This document shows, piece by piece, positions 50,859 through 61,490 of a stretch of DNA of 64,000 bases. The position numbers and the translations under genes were made by a program. The DNA comes from Prolixibacter sp. SD074 (GTDB taxonomy: Bacteria > Bacteroidota > Bacteroidia > Bacteroidales > Prolixibacteraceae), in the NCBI RefSeq assembly GCF_009617895.1, contig NZ_BLAW01000001.1, positions 1 to 64,000 of the forward strand, read 5' to 3'. Each line of letters opens with the position of its first letter. Position 1 is the first letter of the stretch. Under the pieces are notes generated by a model. The model had not been told where the DNA came from. It did no database searches and saw only the letters and a program-made list of their open reading frames with translations.

Positions 50859-52106
50859 ATGTTGTTCAATCCGCTCACACGCGAGAACATTTTAATGTCG
50901 ATCCAGTCAATCAGGGGAAACTGGGTCCGTTCGGTGTTGACCATCCTAATCATTGCTGTTGGAATTACGGCATTGGTTGGCATTCTAACAGCTATTGATT
51001 CTATCAAAAATTCCATTACAGCAGAATTTACCAGGCTTGGCGCTAACACGTTTACCGTTCAGAGCCGTGGTATGCGGGTGCAGGTGGGCGGAAACCGCTA
51101 TCGAAGTAAGAATTACAGTTACATCAGCTATTTCGAAGCGCGGAAGTTTAAGAACGAATTCGATTTTCCGGCCGAGGTTTCCATTACGGTTAATGCGACG
51201 GGTACAGCAACGGTCCGTTATAAGTCGCAAAAAAGTAATCCAAATGTCAGGGTAATAGGCGTTGATGGCAATTATCTACAAACGGCCGGATACGACATCA
51301 GTATGGGGCGAAATTTTGCTTCACAGGAGATTTATTCCGGAACGAATGTGGCTTTGTTGGGAAATGGGTTGGCCCGGAAACTCTTCCCGGGAATAGTGAA
51401 CCCAACTGGGCGGGCCATTTCTATCGGGACGGCGCGTTATCGCGTTGTTGGAATTCTGGCCGAGAAGGGTAGTGCCTTTGGTTCATCCGGCGACCGGTTG
51501 GTTTTGTTGCCATATTCCAATGTTCGGCAGGTTTTTTCGCGTCCGCAGATGAATTTTCAAATTCAGGTAATGCCTAAGTCACCGCAATTGCTTGATATCG
51601 CGACCGGAGAGGCAGAAGGTTTGTTTCGCGTTATTCGGGGCCTGAATGTTCAAGATGAATCGGATTTCAACATTGTGAAAAGCGACAACCTTGTCAATAT
51701 TTTGTTGGAAAATATCAAATACATCACTTTGGCAGCCACCATTATTGGATTCATCACGTTGCTTGGAGCGGCTGTTGGATTAATGAATATCATGCTGGTC
51801 ACCGTTTCGGAACGGACCCGCGAAATTGGTATCCGGAAAGCGATGGGGGCCAATTCCCGAACCATTCGTCAGCAATTCCTGATTGAATCCATCGTCATTG
51901 GCCAACTTGGAGGTTTGGTTGGTATCGTGTTGGGCATATTGGCCGGAAATGGTGTTTCTGCGCTAATCGGAAGCTCTTTCATTGTTCCGTGGCTCTGGAT
52001 TTTTTCCGGAGTAGCGCTCTGCTTGCTTGTCAGCCTGGCTTCCGGATTCCTGCCGGCCATGCAGGCAGCCAGGCTCGATCCCATCGAAGCGCTGCGATAC
52101 GAATAA
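50859..52106 (+). CDS. FtsX/MacB-type ABC transporter permease
   Basis: 415 residues from MLFNPLTRENILMSIQSIRG; a TTG eight codons upstream is less likely. Four membrane helices with a large periplasmic MacB_PCD domain between the first and second. The FtsX core has LMNIMLVTVSERTREIGIRK and PWLWIFSGVALCLLVSLASG, and the C-terminus is AARLDPIEALRYE. It probably moves lipids, peptides or signals as a mechanotransmission permease. No ATPase gene is next to it. Confidence 0.
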   Translation: MLFNPLTRENILMSIQSIRGNWVRSVLTILIIAVGITALVGILTAIDSIKNSITAEFTRLGANTFTVQSRGMRVQVGGNRYRSKNYSYISYFEARKFKNEFDFPAEVSITVNATGTATVRYKSQKSNPNVRVIGVDGNYLQTAGYDISMGRNFASQEIYSGTNVALLGNGLARKLFPGIVNPTGRAISIGTARYRVVGILAEKGSAFGSSGDRLVLLPYSNVRQVFSRPQMNFQIQVMPKSPQLLDIATGEAEGLFRVIRGLNVQDESDFNIVKSDNLVNILLENIKYITLAATIIGFITLLGAAVGLMNIMLVTVSERTREIGIRKAMGANSRTIRQQFLIESIVIGQLGGLVGIVLGILAGNGVSALIGSSFIVPWLWIFSGVALCLLVSLASGFLPAMQAARLDPIEALRYE

Positions 52107-52244
52107 CGGACCGCTCAGGATAATCCTCCACGACTCATCCACTCAAATTTCAGTTCATCCGGGTTCTCGTGCAGTTCATCCGGTTCTTTTTTCTATTTTT
52201 CCTCACTTACCGCAATTTTGAGGTACACGATACCTGAAAATGCG

Positions 52245-54374
52245 ATGAAAAAGATTCAGCTTATATTCCTGTTAACCTTTCTTTCTGTCACTGTTTTCGG
52301 TCAGATTTCAATTCATGGAAAAGTGGTCGATACACAAAATCAACCATTGCCCGGTGCCAATATTTATTTTGAAAATACGTACGAAGGCGCCACTTCCGAC
52401 AGTGACGGCATTTTTCAATTGACTTCTCAGCTCGAAGGGGCACAACGGCTGAAAGTTACCTTCCTGGGATATGTCCCTTACACCGTAGCCATTCCGGCGA
52501 AAGCCGATACAGCGCTGGTGATTACACTGCAACCCGAGCACAACAAAGTTGACGAAGTGGTCATTACGGCGGGTACGTTCGGTACGGACGATGATGAACA
52601 AACGGTCACGCTCAACGCTATCGATATTCTGACAACACCCACTTCGGAAGGCGACATCTACGGCGCTTTGCGAACCTTGCCGGGGACACAGCAGGTCGCC
52701 GAAGACGGAAGGCTTTTCGTCCGGGGAGGCGAGGCGTACGAAACCAAAACCTTCATCGACGGGATGGAGATGCAGCAACCGTACAGCAGTTCCACGCCTG
52801 ATTTGCCTTCGCGCGGACGCTTTTCACCCGAACTGTTTAAAGGTACCCTGTTCGGTACCGGTGGTTATTCGGCCGAGTACGGACAAGCTCTCTCGTCGGC
52901 GCTCATCCTGCACACCATCGATCTTCCGAAGGAATCATTTACTTCCATTGGATTGCTGAATGTGGGCGTTCAGGGAGGGTACACCAAGCGTTTCGATAAG
53001 GCATCGGTCAGTGCATCCGGCGAGTATTACAATCTCGGGCTCAACAATAGAATCAACCCGCCCCGTAACGCGTTCGCGGAAGACCCGGTCCAGATGAACG
53101 GCTTGGTTCATGCCCAGGTTAAATCGGGGAAGCAGGGGATGTGGAAAGCATTGTACTCGTTTAATCATCATAAACTAATTGCGCCTTATGCTACTTCAGC
53201 AACGGACCGGGAAAATGTGGCGCTCAATTCAACGAACCACTACGTTAATACGACTTACCGGAATATGTTGTCAGATACCTGGATGATTTATGGCGGTGTT
53301 TCAGGTGATTATTATGACGATCGCATCAAAATGGAGGAGGGGAACTACCATATTATGGATCGTTATTCTCAGGGGCGGGCAGGATTGAAATATCTGCCGT
53401 CGGAAAAGGTGAAAATCAACATGGGCGTGGATGCCAACTGGCAGGACAATGAACGTTCGAATGAAGCTGTGGCTAACCGGGAAGCCGGATTTACACAACG
53501 AACGCTGGCCACTTATGTGGAGGTGGAATTTCAGTTGGGCGAAAACTGGGCCGTTCGTTTGGGCGTACGGCCTGAATATTTCGATCTCCTGCAAAAGATT
53601 GAAGTGGCCCCGAGGCTTTCACTGGCGCGGAAAACGGGCGAACACAGTCAGCTTTCGCTGGCCTACGGAGCTTTTTACCAAAATGCGCCTGATGAGTACC
53701 TGGCTTTCAACCACCAACTAAATGCCGAAGGTGCAGGGCATTTTATCCTGAATTACCAGTATTCCCGCAATAAACGGGATTTCCGGATTGAGACCTATTA
53801 CAAGGATTACCAGAGCCTGGTGAAATTCAACATGGGCCAGAGTGAGTATACTCCGGCTTATTATACTTCATCGGGTTCGGGATATTCCAAAGGTGTGGAT
53901 CTTTTCTTCCGTGACCGGAAAAGCATTCCGTTGCTGGATTACTGGATTGCTTATTCGTACCTTGATACCAAACGCTATTATCGTGATTTCCCGACAAAGG
54001 TAACTCCTGGTTTCGTTGCGAAGAATACGTTGTCGGTGGTTGGGAAGTATTGGATTGCCGGCTGGAATACACAGTTCGGGTTCAGCTTTACGGCTGCCAG
54101 CGGAAGACCTTATGACGATCCGAATACACCGGCATTCATGGATAAAAAAGCCCCGGTCTACTCCAATCTCAGCCTGAATGCTTCACATCTGGCCTATCTG
54201 TTTGGCAATTACACCATTTTCTACTGTTCTGTTGGAAATGTTTTGGGACGCGACAAACCATACACTTACCGTTATTCGGAAACCCCCAACAGCGCCGGGA
54301 CCAACGAACGTATTCCCGTGCAGGCCGAAACATTGCGCAGCATTATTCTTGGCGTTTTCATTCAAATAAAATAA
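52245..54374 (+). CDS. TonB-dependent outer-membrane receptor
   Basis: 709 residues from MKKIQLIFLLTFLSVTVFGQ, a signal peptide. Then a carboxypeptidase-regulatory-like domain (ISIHGKVVDTQNQPLPGANI; VTFLGYVPYTVAIPAKAD), a plug domain (TSEGDIYGALRTLPGTQQVA, GRLFVRGGEAYETKTFIDGM) and a 22-stranded barrel. It imports an unknown ligand with TonB energy. No SusD partner is adjacent; a TPR-like protein and a two-component pair follow. It is likely the first gene of that group (18 bp to the next start). Confidence 0.
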   Translation: MKKIQLIFLLTFLSVTVFGQISIHGKVVDTQNQPLPGANIYFENTYEGATSDSDGIFQLTSQLEGAQRLKVTFLGYVPYTVAIPAKADTALVITLQPEHNKVDEVVITAGTFGTDDDEQTVTLNAIDILTTPTSEGDIYGALRTLPGTQQVAEDGRLFVRGGEAYETKTFIDGMEMQQPYSSSTPDLPSRGRFSPELFKGTLFGTGGYSAEYGQALSSALILHTIDLPKESFTSIGLLNVGVQGGYTKRFDKASVSASGEYYNLGLNNRINPPRNAFAEDPVQMNGLVHAQVKSGKQGMWKALYSFNHHKLIAPYATSATDRENVALNSTNHYVNTTYRNMLSDTWMIYGGVSGDYYDDRIKMEEGNYHIMDRYSQGRAGLKYLPSEKVKINMGVDANWQDNERSNEAVANREAGFTQRTLATYVEVEFQLGENWAVRLGVRPEYFDLLQKIEVAPRLSLARKTGEHSQLSLAYGAFYQNAPDEYLAFNHQLNAEGAGHFILNYQYSRNKRDFRIETYYKDYQSLVKFNMGQSEYTPAYYTSSGSGYSKGVDLFFRDRKSIPLLDYWIAYSYLDTKRYYRDFPTKVTPGFVAKNTLSVVGKYWIAGWNTQFGFSFTAASGRPYDDPNTPAFMDKKAPVYSNLSLNASHLAYLFGNYTIFYCSVGNVLGRDKPYTYRYSETPNSAGTNERIPVQAETLRSIILGVFIQIK

Positions 54375-54392
54375 TACCTAAAAATGTACATC

Positions 54393-55028
54393 ATGAAAAA
54401 AGTAGCTTTAATCATCGTCGTTGTGGTTGTGTCAACCGCCAGTCTTTGGGCGCAGAATTATGCCGGTGCCATGCAGAATGCTCTTGCAAAAATGGGCGCT
54501 GCCAAATCTACAACCGATTTTGTGGCCGCGTCACAAATCTTTGAGCGCATTACTCAGGTTGAAACAGCCAAATGGGAGCCGGCTTATTACGCCGCCTTGT
54601 CGCTCATCAACGGGAGTTATACCGGGCAAGAAAAGGAAAAGCGTGATCAGATGCTGGATCAGGCGCAGAAGTTTATCGATACTTGCTTGAAGCGTTCGCC
54701 GGAAAACAGCGAAGCCATGACATTGCAAGGGTATTTGTACCAGGCGCGCATTGGCGTTGACGGCTCCCGTGGGCAGGAATTCTCTCCAAAAGCAGCCGGC
54801 GCGTTAAAACAGGCAATGGCATGGGATGCAAATAATCCCCGGGCGACCAGTCTGATGGCGATGAATATATTTTACACTCCCTCATTTTATGGAGGCGGCA
54901 AAGAGAATGCGCTGCCATTGTTTGAGAAAGCGGAAAAACTGTTTGCTGAACAACCAAAATCTTCATCGTTTACACCTTCATGGGGAGAAGAAATGAACCA
55001 GCATTTTCTACAGGAATGTAAAAAGTAG
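54393..55028 (+). CDS. Secreted TPR-like protein of unknown function
   Basis: 211 residues from MKKVALIIVVVVVSTASLWA, a signal peptide cleaved before QNYAGAMQ. The rest is helical with TPR-like spacing (WEPAYYAALSLINGSYTGQE, SPENSEAMTLQGYLYQARIG, WDANNPRATSLMAMNIFYTP). It is probably periplasmic and may assist the receptor encoded 18 bp upstream. Confidence 0.
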   Translation: MKKVALIIVVVVVSTASLWAQNYAGAMQNALAKMGAAKSTTDFVAASQIFERITQVETAKWEPAYYAALSLINGSYTGQEKEKRDQMLDQAQKFIDTCLKRSPENSEAMTLQGYLYQARIGVDGSRGQEFSPKAAGALKQAMAWDANNPRATSLMAMNIFYTPSFYGGGKENALPLFEKAEKLFAEQPKSSSFTPSWGEEMNQHFLQECKK

Positions 55029-55070
55029 GGTAAATATTATGTATCCGCAGTTTTTCCTAATTTTAGACTA

Positions 55071-56108
55071 ATGAAAAATTTAAAGAAAAGCTGGAAAATA
55101 CATTTGCGCGACTTGGTGATTGTATTGTGTGTCGGTTTTGGGATAACCCTTACCATGAGTGATTTGGAATCCGTAATCCATTCATTCTGGAACATATTGC
55201 TTTACAATACAATTATTGGAATGGGCCTGTGGAAAGGAAATGAAGCGGTTACTGTGCTCGTGCAGTATTGGTATCCATGGAGAATCAACCGTTCGCGAAC
55301 CTACTTATTGATGTGGACCGGGATTGTTGTATATTCTCTTTTCTTTGTATTCCTGTTTAATTTCCTGTGGGCCGTTTTCATGAACCACATTCCGGTTTAC
55401 GAATTCATGAAATATTACAAGTTTACCATTTTGATTGAGTTCTTGATTTCCATTGGAATCGCGGGGATTATTTACACCTCCGTTTTTTTCAAAAACTGGA
55501 AAAATCTGTTGCAGGAGCATGCCGAAATGGAAAAGGCCAATATCGAATCGAAACTGGCTGCTCTACAAAACCAGGTCAATCCACATTTTCTTTTTAATTG
55601 CCTGAATACACTCAATTCGTTGGTGTATGTCGATGCCGGAAAAGCCAGCCGGTTTATTGGCGATTTGTCGAAAGTGTATCGCTATGTACTGGAGCAGGAT
55701 GATGTGGTCACCCTGGCGGAAGAAGTTGCCTTCTGTCAGTCGTACCTCGTGCTGGAGCAGTTTCGGTTTGGTGAAAAGCTGAAGGTGGATTTTCATCTCA
55801 GCGGAAGCGAATCGGAGAAGATTCTTCGGGTGGGGCTTCAGCTGATGCTCGAAAATGCCATTAAACACAACGAAATATCCAATGAAAAGCCATTGCATAT
55901 CGAAGTAAAAAGGGAAGGTGATTTTGTTGTGGTGAAGAATAATTTGCAATTGAAGTCAACTTTGCCGATGTCGGCCCGGATGGGACAGAAGAATTTACAG
56001 GAGCGTTATCGTTTGATGGGGGAACGAATCCCGGAGTTTTGCCAGGAGGGAGAATTTTATGTAGCTCGTATCCCTTTATTCAGGAATGAAGAAAAGCAAT
56101 TATCATGA
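55071..56108 (+). CDS. LytS-family sensor histidine kinase
   Basis: 345 residues with four N-terminal membrane helices (LVIVLCVGFGITLTMSDLES; LLMWTGIVVYSLFFVFLFN) and no large sensor domain. Coiled segment EHAEMEKANIESKLAALQ, then the His_kinase block VNPHFLFNCLNTLNSLVYVD with the phospho-His, and an HATPase with LQLMLENAIKHNEIS. It pairs with the LytTR regulator, whose ATG overlaps its stop by 4 bp. Confidence 0.
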   Translation: MKNLKKSWKIHLRDLVIVLCVGFGITLTMSDLESVIHSFWNILLYNTIIGMGLWKGNEAVTVLVQYWYPWRINRSRTYLLMWTGIVVYSLFFVFLFNFLWAVFMNHIPVYEFMKYYKFTILIEFLISIGIAGIIYTSVFFKNWKNLLQEHAEMEKANIESKLAALQNQVNPHFLFNCLNTLNSLVYVDAGKASRFIGDLSKVYRYVLEQDDVVTLAEEVAFCQSYLVLEQFRFGEKLKVDFHLSGSESEKILRVGLQLMLENAIKHNEISNEKPLHIEVKREGDFVVVKNNLQLKSTLPMSARMGQKNLQERYRLMGERIPEFCQEGEFYVARIPLFRNEEKQLS

Positions 56109-56878
56109 AGATACTGATTGTGGAAGATGAGCCGCTTGCCGCCGAAAGACTGGAAACGATGATTCGGGAATACCTTCCCGAAGTGGATGTGGCTGGTCCG
56201 TTCGACAGTATCCGGCAGACGGCCGCCTGGCTGAAAAAGAATGGTGCTCCGGAATTGGGCTTCTTCGACATTCAGTTGGCTGACGGATTGAGTTTTGAAA
56301 TCTTTGAGCAGGCCGAAGTAACCTGCCCGGTGATTTTTACCACCGCCTTTGACGAATATGCGCTGAAGGCCTTTAAGGTAAACAGTGTTGATTATTTATT
56401 GAAACCTGTCGATAAGAAGGAGCTTTTTTCAGCATTAGGAAAGTACGGACGTCTATTTAAGCAGCAGGACAAGCAGGGAAGCGTTTCGACCGAAGCAATC
56501 GACCAGATTTACCGTATGATGACGCGAAATTACCGTAGTCGGTTTTTGATTCGGGTGGGGGAGCATCTTCGTCCGCTGGACATTGCCGATGTGGTTTATT
56601 TTTATTCGCAACAGCGGTCTACCTTCGTGTTAACACGTGAGGGGAAAAGCTACGATTTGGATTTTACTCTCGATCAGTTGGAACAGGAACTGGATCCGAA
56701 ACAGTTTTTCCGGGTAAACCGCAGCGCCCTGGTCCGGTTGGATGCGATTGGCGATGTGCTGATTTATTCAGGAAACCGCCTCAGACTGAAACTGGTGAAA
56801 GAACCCGATGAACCGGTGCTGGTGAGCCGCGAGAAAGTATCGTCGTTTAAACAATGGCTGGAGGGAGGAAATTCTTAA
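56105..56878 (+). CDS. LytTR-family response regulator
   Basis: 257 residues: receiver domain (MKILIVEDEPLAAERLETMI; phospho-Asp in LGFFDIQLADGLS; VIFTTAFDEYALKAFKVN) and a C-terminal LytTR DNA-binding domain (FRVNRSALVRLDAIGDVLIY). It controls unknown genes, possibly the receptor operon it ends. Overlap with the kinase shows co-translation. Confidence 0.
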   Translation: MKILIVEDEPLAAERLETMIREYLPEVDVAGPFDSIRQTAAWLKKNGAPELGFFDIQLADGLSFEIFEQAEVTCPVIFTTAFDEYALKAFKVNSVDYLLKPVDKKELFSALGKYGRLFKQQDKQGSVSTEAIDQIYRMMTRNYRSRFLIRVGEHLRPLDIADVVYFYSQQRSTFVLTREGKSYDLDFTLDQLEQELDPKQFFRVNRSALVRLDAIGDVLIYSGNRLRLKLVKEPDEPVLVSREKVSSFKQWLEGGNS

Positions 56879-56995
56879 ACCTCGTTCCTGGTGATATCAG
56901 CGGACCAAAACTATTTTTATTCCGGGTTTCCCCGGGAAGGAAAATGATTGAAGAGCAGGTAGCAAAAGATAATTTTCTCTGAAAAGGGCAATAAA

Positions 56996-57020
56996 AAACC
57001 CGGGCGAAAACCCGGGATTT
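56996..57020 (-). terminator. Terminator of gapA
   Basis: CCCGGG-TTTTCG-CCCGGG hairpin, then TTTTTTATT on the minus strand, 38 bp past the gapA stop. Confidence 0.
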
Positions 57021-57053
57021 AATATTGTGATTTGGTCGATGACCGTTGCTTGA

Positions 57054-58178
<1,125 letters not shown>

Positions 58179-58255
58179 TTAATTCTGATATTGCCCGGTT
58201 TTTAGTGTTTGTGACTGAAATGAGTATATAGAAGTCTGGCATTTAGGCCTTTTAA

Positions 58256-58402
58256 CTACTTCTTATACCACATAGAATGATCCTTTTTGCTGACCCGTTT
58301 ATTTGATTTTGCTGTGTAACCGGTACACCCACATGAACGGCATTGGGTGAATAAAAAGGCGCTTGCCAGAATCATAATAAATAGGATACTTTTTTTCTTC
58401 AT
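58256..58402 (-). CDS. Small cysteine-rich lipoprotein
   Basis: 48 residues. Signal MKKKSILFIMILASAFLFTQ with Cys as lipobox residue, then RSCGCTGYTAKSNKRVSKKD and a short end HSMWYKK before TAG. The signal, the AAA-rich start and the lipobox make it credible although it is very short. Similar tiny lipoproteins occur in Bacteroidota, with unknown role. The three close cysteines after the anchor could bind metal or form disulfides. Confidence 0.
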   Translation of the reverse strand: MKKKSILFIMILASAFLFTQCRSCGCTGYTAKSNKRVSKKDHSMWYKK

Positions 58403-58866
58403 ATTGAATCGTTTAAGTGGGTTTTGTTATACTAACCCGATGGCCCTTTCAAGTTTTTTGTTTTTATAATTGAGTCCGTTTTAAGAACAAATTTAATTTA
58501 AAGTTTGCATCATTGGCATATTTATCCTGAGAATGTCATTCAAATAAAAAAAATCCTTAAAAATCCTTAATTTTACGCTTCAAAATTTGAAATCTCAGGC
58601 TTTTGAAGGCGGAGAATCATTCATGAAAACAAAAAGGTTCATTTAACTATTTCATTCTTTGGCCGATGAATCATTACTGGTATCGCTTTCCCAAATGGAA
58701 AGATTGTCAAACTTTAAAAACTTCTAAAATGAAACGAACATGAACTTTTTTAATCAAAAGTTCGCCAAAGGCAATGATTAAAAAAAGTTCATGTGAGAGC
58801 GAAGCGGTTCCATACGTTCTCAAATTTAGAATTAAATTATGAACAATAATTATAAATTTTAAACGT
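58403..58866. other. Gene-free stretch with the 145-bp hairpin repeat
   Basis: About 460 bp with no supported gene; repeat copy 2 (58725-58869) fills its right end. Confidence 0.
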
Positions 58867-58869
58867 ATG
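58725..58869 (+). repeat. 145-bp double-hairpin repeat, copy 2
   Basis: The complement of copy 1 with one mismatch. Hairpin A: arms 58738-58756 and 58775-58794. Hairpin B: outer arms CATACGTT 58811-58818 and AACGTATG 58862-58869 with AT-rich inner pairing. The last three bases are the ATG of the outer-membrane gene at 58867, so hairpin B would hide that start codon in the mRNA. Confidence 0.
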
Positions 58870-59621
58870 AAAAGGATTAAATTGATTATTATGTTGTTCC
58901 TGGCTTTATTGACAGTAACAAGCTTTGCCCAAACAACTTCAAATTCAAAAAAGTTTATGTTGGGTGTTTTCGGCGGGTTAAACATTCCCCGACTGAGTGG
59001 GGGAAGTAATAATGAAATGACCAGTGGTTATTCGTCCCGTTCCGGGGCCGCTTTCGGATTGACCTCCAACCTGGATTTGGGTTCCAATTTCTCCTTGCGC
59101 ATGGATCTTTTATATTCAAGCGAAGGTGGAAAACGGGACGGATTACAGGCTATTGACGGACATGCTTTTAATCCTCAGGTTCCGGAAGGAACTTATCTTT
59201 ACGCCAACTTTAAAAATGAATCTATTTTAAACTATCTCGAATTACCTGTTTTAATAAAATATTCAATCCCTGTTAAGGCTTCAAAATTTTATATTAATGT
59301 TGGCCCTTATGGTGGTTACCTTTTAAAAGCGAAACAAAAAACCAGTGGGACAAGTATTGTTTATGCAGACAAAACTGAGATACAACCCGTTTCTCCGGAA
59401 CCGGTTTCTTTTAATGCCACCACCAATACCAAAAGTAGTATCCACAATATGAGTTTTGGCATTACGGGCGGAGTCGGTTACTCCCAACAAATTGGAAAAG
59501 ACATGCTCACGCTGGATGTAAGAGGAGCTACGGCTTAACTTACGTACAAAAATATGCTACTGACGGCAAGAGCCACAGCGGTTATTTACAAATCTCGTTG
59601 GGATATTCCATTCCTTTATAA
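58867..59621 (+). pseudogene. PorT-like outer-membrane beta-barrel protein, frameshift near the end
   Basis: Signal peptide MKRIKLIIMLFLALLTVTSF cleaved after AQ. The barrel has the family pattern KFMLGVFGGLNIPRLSGG, RMDLLYSSEGGKRDG, YLELPVLIKYSIPV and FYINVGPYGGYLL. Near 59527-59537 the frame shifts: the conserved ending (GLTYVQKYATDG, HSGYLQISLGYSIPL) continues in another frame to the TAA at 59619-59621. As read, translation stops at 59538, without the last barrel strands, so the protein would not insert normally. Start codon and 5' leader come from the 145-bp repeat. Confidence 0.
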
Positions 59622-59933
59622 AGCGCCTCAGTTGACCAATAAAAGCCGGTTTCATCATTGAAGAGCTTTATAATCAGGCCAGGCAGAAAGGAAAAATGCC
59701 ACCATAGAAGCATTCGGACACCCGGAGAAGTTGATTTTCTGAAAGGCAGAATTAAATTATATTAAATACATCGTGATTCCAGGGGGGCCTAAATTACACA
59801 CAATCTTTTTTATAAATTATTTAGAATTGATTTAATACGCATTAGAAAAATCTTTCAAATATGGCATTGTTTTTTTTTATAAATTTGTGTTAACAACGGT
59901 TGAAACAGAAATTAATTATAAAAATTAAAAGCC
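59622..59933. other. Intergenic region before the first radical-SAM gene
   Basis: About 310 bp, AT-rich toward the right, with the -7 box at 59880-59887. No gene that I can support. Confidence 0.
59880..59887 (+). promoter_or_regulatory. -7 box before the first radical-SAM gene
   Basis: TAAATTTG, 46 bp before the ATG at 59934. No TTTG at the right distance upstream. Confidence 0.
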
Positions 59934-61391
59934 ATGAAGAGCATACAAGAAAATCTTTTTAAAGAAGCAGTGGGTGCTACCATGTCTAACAAGTTTTTAC
60001 GCCAAATAGCTGTTAAACAACTGGACAAGCAACTGCACAAAGCAATGATGGATAGCTCCAGAAACTTACTGCAGCAGGAAAAAACTGATCAGTACCATTT
60101 TGTTTTATCCTTAATCCGACAGGCACAACAAAATCTGGACAAAGGTTTTATCAATCCAAACGTGTTACTCAAAATGATTAACGTGCTTGTCACTAAATCT
60201 TACAATCCGGATCGTCATAGAAAACTGAATCCTGTAAAAGAAGCCTATAAAAAGAAATACGGGGAATACCCTCCTCAGTTTCTGACACTTTCACCCGGCA
60301 AAGGATGTAATTTGCATTGTACCGGTTGCTATGCATCCAGTGATATTTCCCTGCGCGAGAGGCTCGATTTTGAAACCGCACGCCGGATAATCCGGGAAGC
60401 CCATGACATTTTTGGAACCCGGTTTATGGTTATCAGTGGCGGGGAACCCTTTATGTACAAAGACAACGGAAAAACCATACTTGATTTGTTTAAAGAATTT
60501 TCCGATATCTTTTTCCTGGTATATACCAACGGGACATTAATCAGTGAAGAAATGGCCCGAAAACTTGCCGAATTGGGAAATGTAACACCGGCAATTTCTG
60601 TAGAAGGTTTCGAAAAAGATACCGACGAACGAAGAGGAAAAGGAATTTATAAAAAAATCCTGAGGGCTATGGGCAACCTGAAAAAGGAAGGAATTCCCTT
60701 TGGCATCTCAGTTACCGCAACCAGGATGAATGTAGAAACCCTGCTGAAAGATGATTTCTATGACTTTTTCTTTAATGAAGCCGGCGCCACCTACATGTGG
60801 CAATTTCAGTTGATGCCGATTGGAAAAGCAAAAGATACGCGCGAATTAATGATAACTCCAAAACAACGCGTGGCACTCTATAAACAATGGGAACACTTCC
60901 TTGCGGATAACAAATTTCCCGTGGCCGATTTCTGGAATTCCTCCTCGCTTTCCAGTGGCTGTATTGCCTACGGAAGATGGGGCGGTTATTTTTATATCGA
61001 CTGGAACGGAAACGTAATGCCCTGTGTATTTGTGCCATATTACGTTGATAATATTAATGAAGTGTATAAAAACGGAGGCAACCTTGCCGATGTGATGCAA
61101 TCGCAATTCTTTAAAAACGGCAGAAAATGGCAAAACGAATATGGATTCGAGAATGAAGATTTCCGTGGCAATTTATTGATGCCTTGTTCCATTCGGGACC
61201 ATTATAAAAATTTCAAGGAGAACATCCTCACCCCCGACTCCAAAGGGGAAGATGATTTGGCAGACGCCATTCTCTCCGACCCTGAATATGAAGAAATGAT
61301 GGACGAATTTGACGAAGAACTAACACATTTGACAGACAATATTTTCAGAAGTAAATATTTGAAAGAAGAAACTGTAAATTCTTTGAAGTAA
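59934..61391 (+). CDS. Radical SAM protein with SPASM-like C-terminus (paralog 1)
   Basis: 485 residues. An N-terminal helical part of about 110 residues (MKSIQENLFKEAVGATMSNK) is followed by the cluster motif GKGCNLHCTGCYAS (near residue 124), a MoaA-like SAM barrel (RFMVISGGEPFMYKDNGKTI; NVTPAISVEGFEKDTDERRG), and a C-terminal part with Cys residues in SGCIAYGRWGGYF, GNVMPCVFVPYYVD and LLMPCSIRDHY that could hold an auxiliary cluster. The substrate is unknown. It is clearly paralogous to 61824-63281 along the whole length and was followed by the same acetyltransferase-like gene. Confidence 0.
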   Translation: MKSIQENLFKEAVGATMSNKFLRQIAVKQLDKQLHKAMMDSSRNLLQQEKTDQYHFVLSLIRQAQQNLDKGFINPNVLLKMINVLVTKSYNPDRHRKLNPVKEAYKKKYGEYPPQFLTLSPGKGCNLHCTGCYASSDISLRERLDFETARRIIREAHDIFGTRFMVISGGEPFMYKDNGKTILDLFKEFSDIFFLVYTNGTLISEEMARKLAELGNVTPAISVEGFEKDTDERRGKGIYKKILRAMGNLKKEGIPFGISVTATRMNVETLLKDDFYDFFFNEAGATYMWQFQLMPIGKAKDTRELMITPKQRVALYKQWEHFLADNKFPVADFWNSSSLSSGCIAYGRWGGYFYIDWNGNVMPCVFVPYYVDNINEVYKNGGNLADVMQSQFFKNGRKWQNEYGFENEDFRGNLLMPCSIRDHYKNFKENILTPDSKGEDDLADAILSDPEYEEMMDEFDEELTHLTDNIFRSKYLKEETVNSLK

Positions 61392-61394
61392 GTA

Positions 61395-61490
61395 ATGAGG
61401 GTTAATTCATGCCAGCTTGTTGAAGTTGCCACGAAAAAACAAATCAAAGAATTTCTGGATGTTCTGGCATTCCTTTATAAAAATAATTAA
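61395..61490 (+). pseudogene. Truncated 5' end of the acetyltransferase-like gene
   Basis: 31 codons, MRVNSCQLVEVATKKQIKEF then LDVLAFLYKNN, stop. They align with the start of the gene at 63271 (VVVDRKEQIKAFLDFPSTLYKND). The copy ends exactly where the transposase-like sequence begins, so it was cut by that insertion. Confidence 0.
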
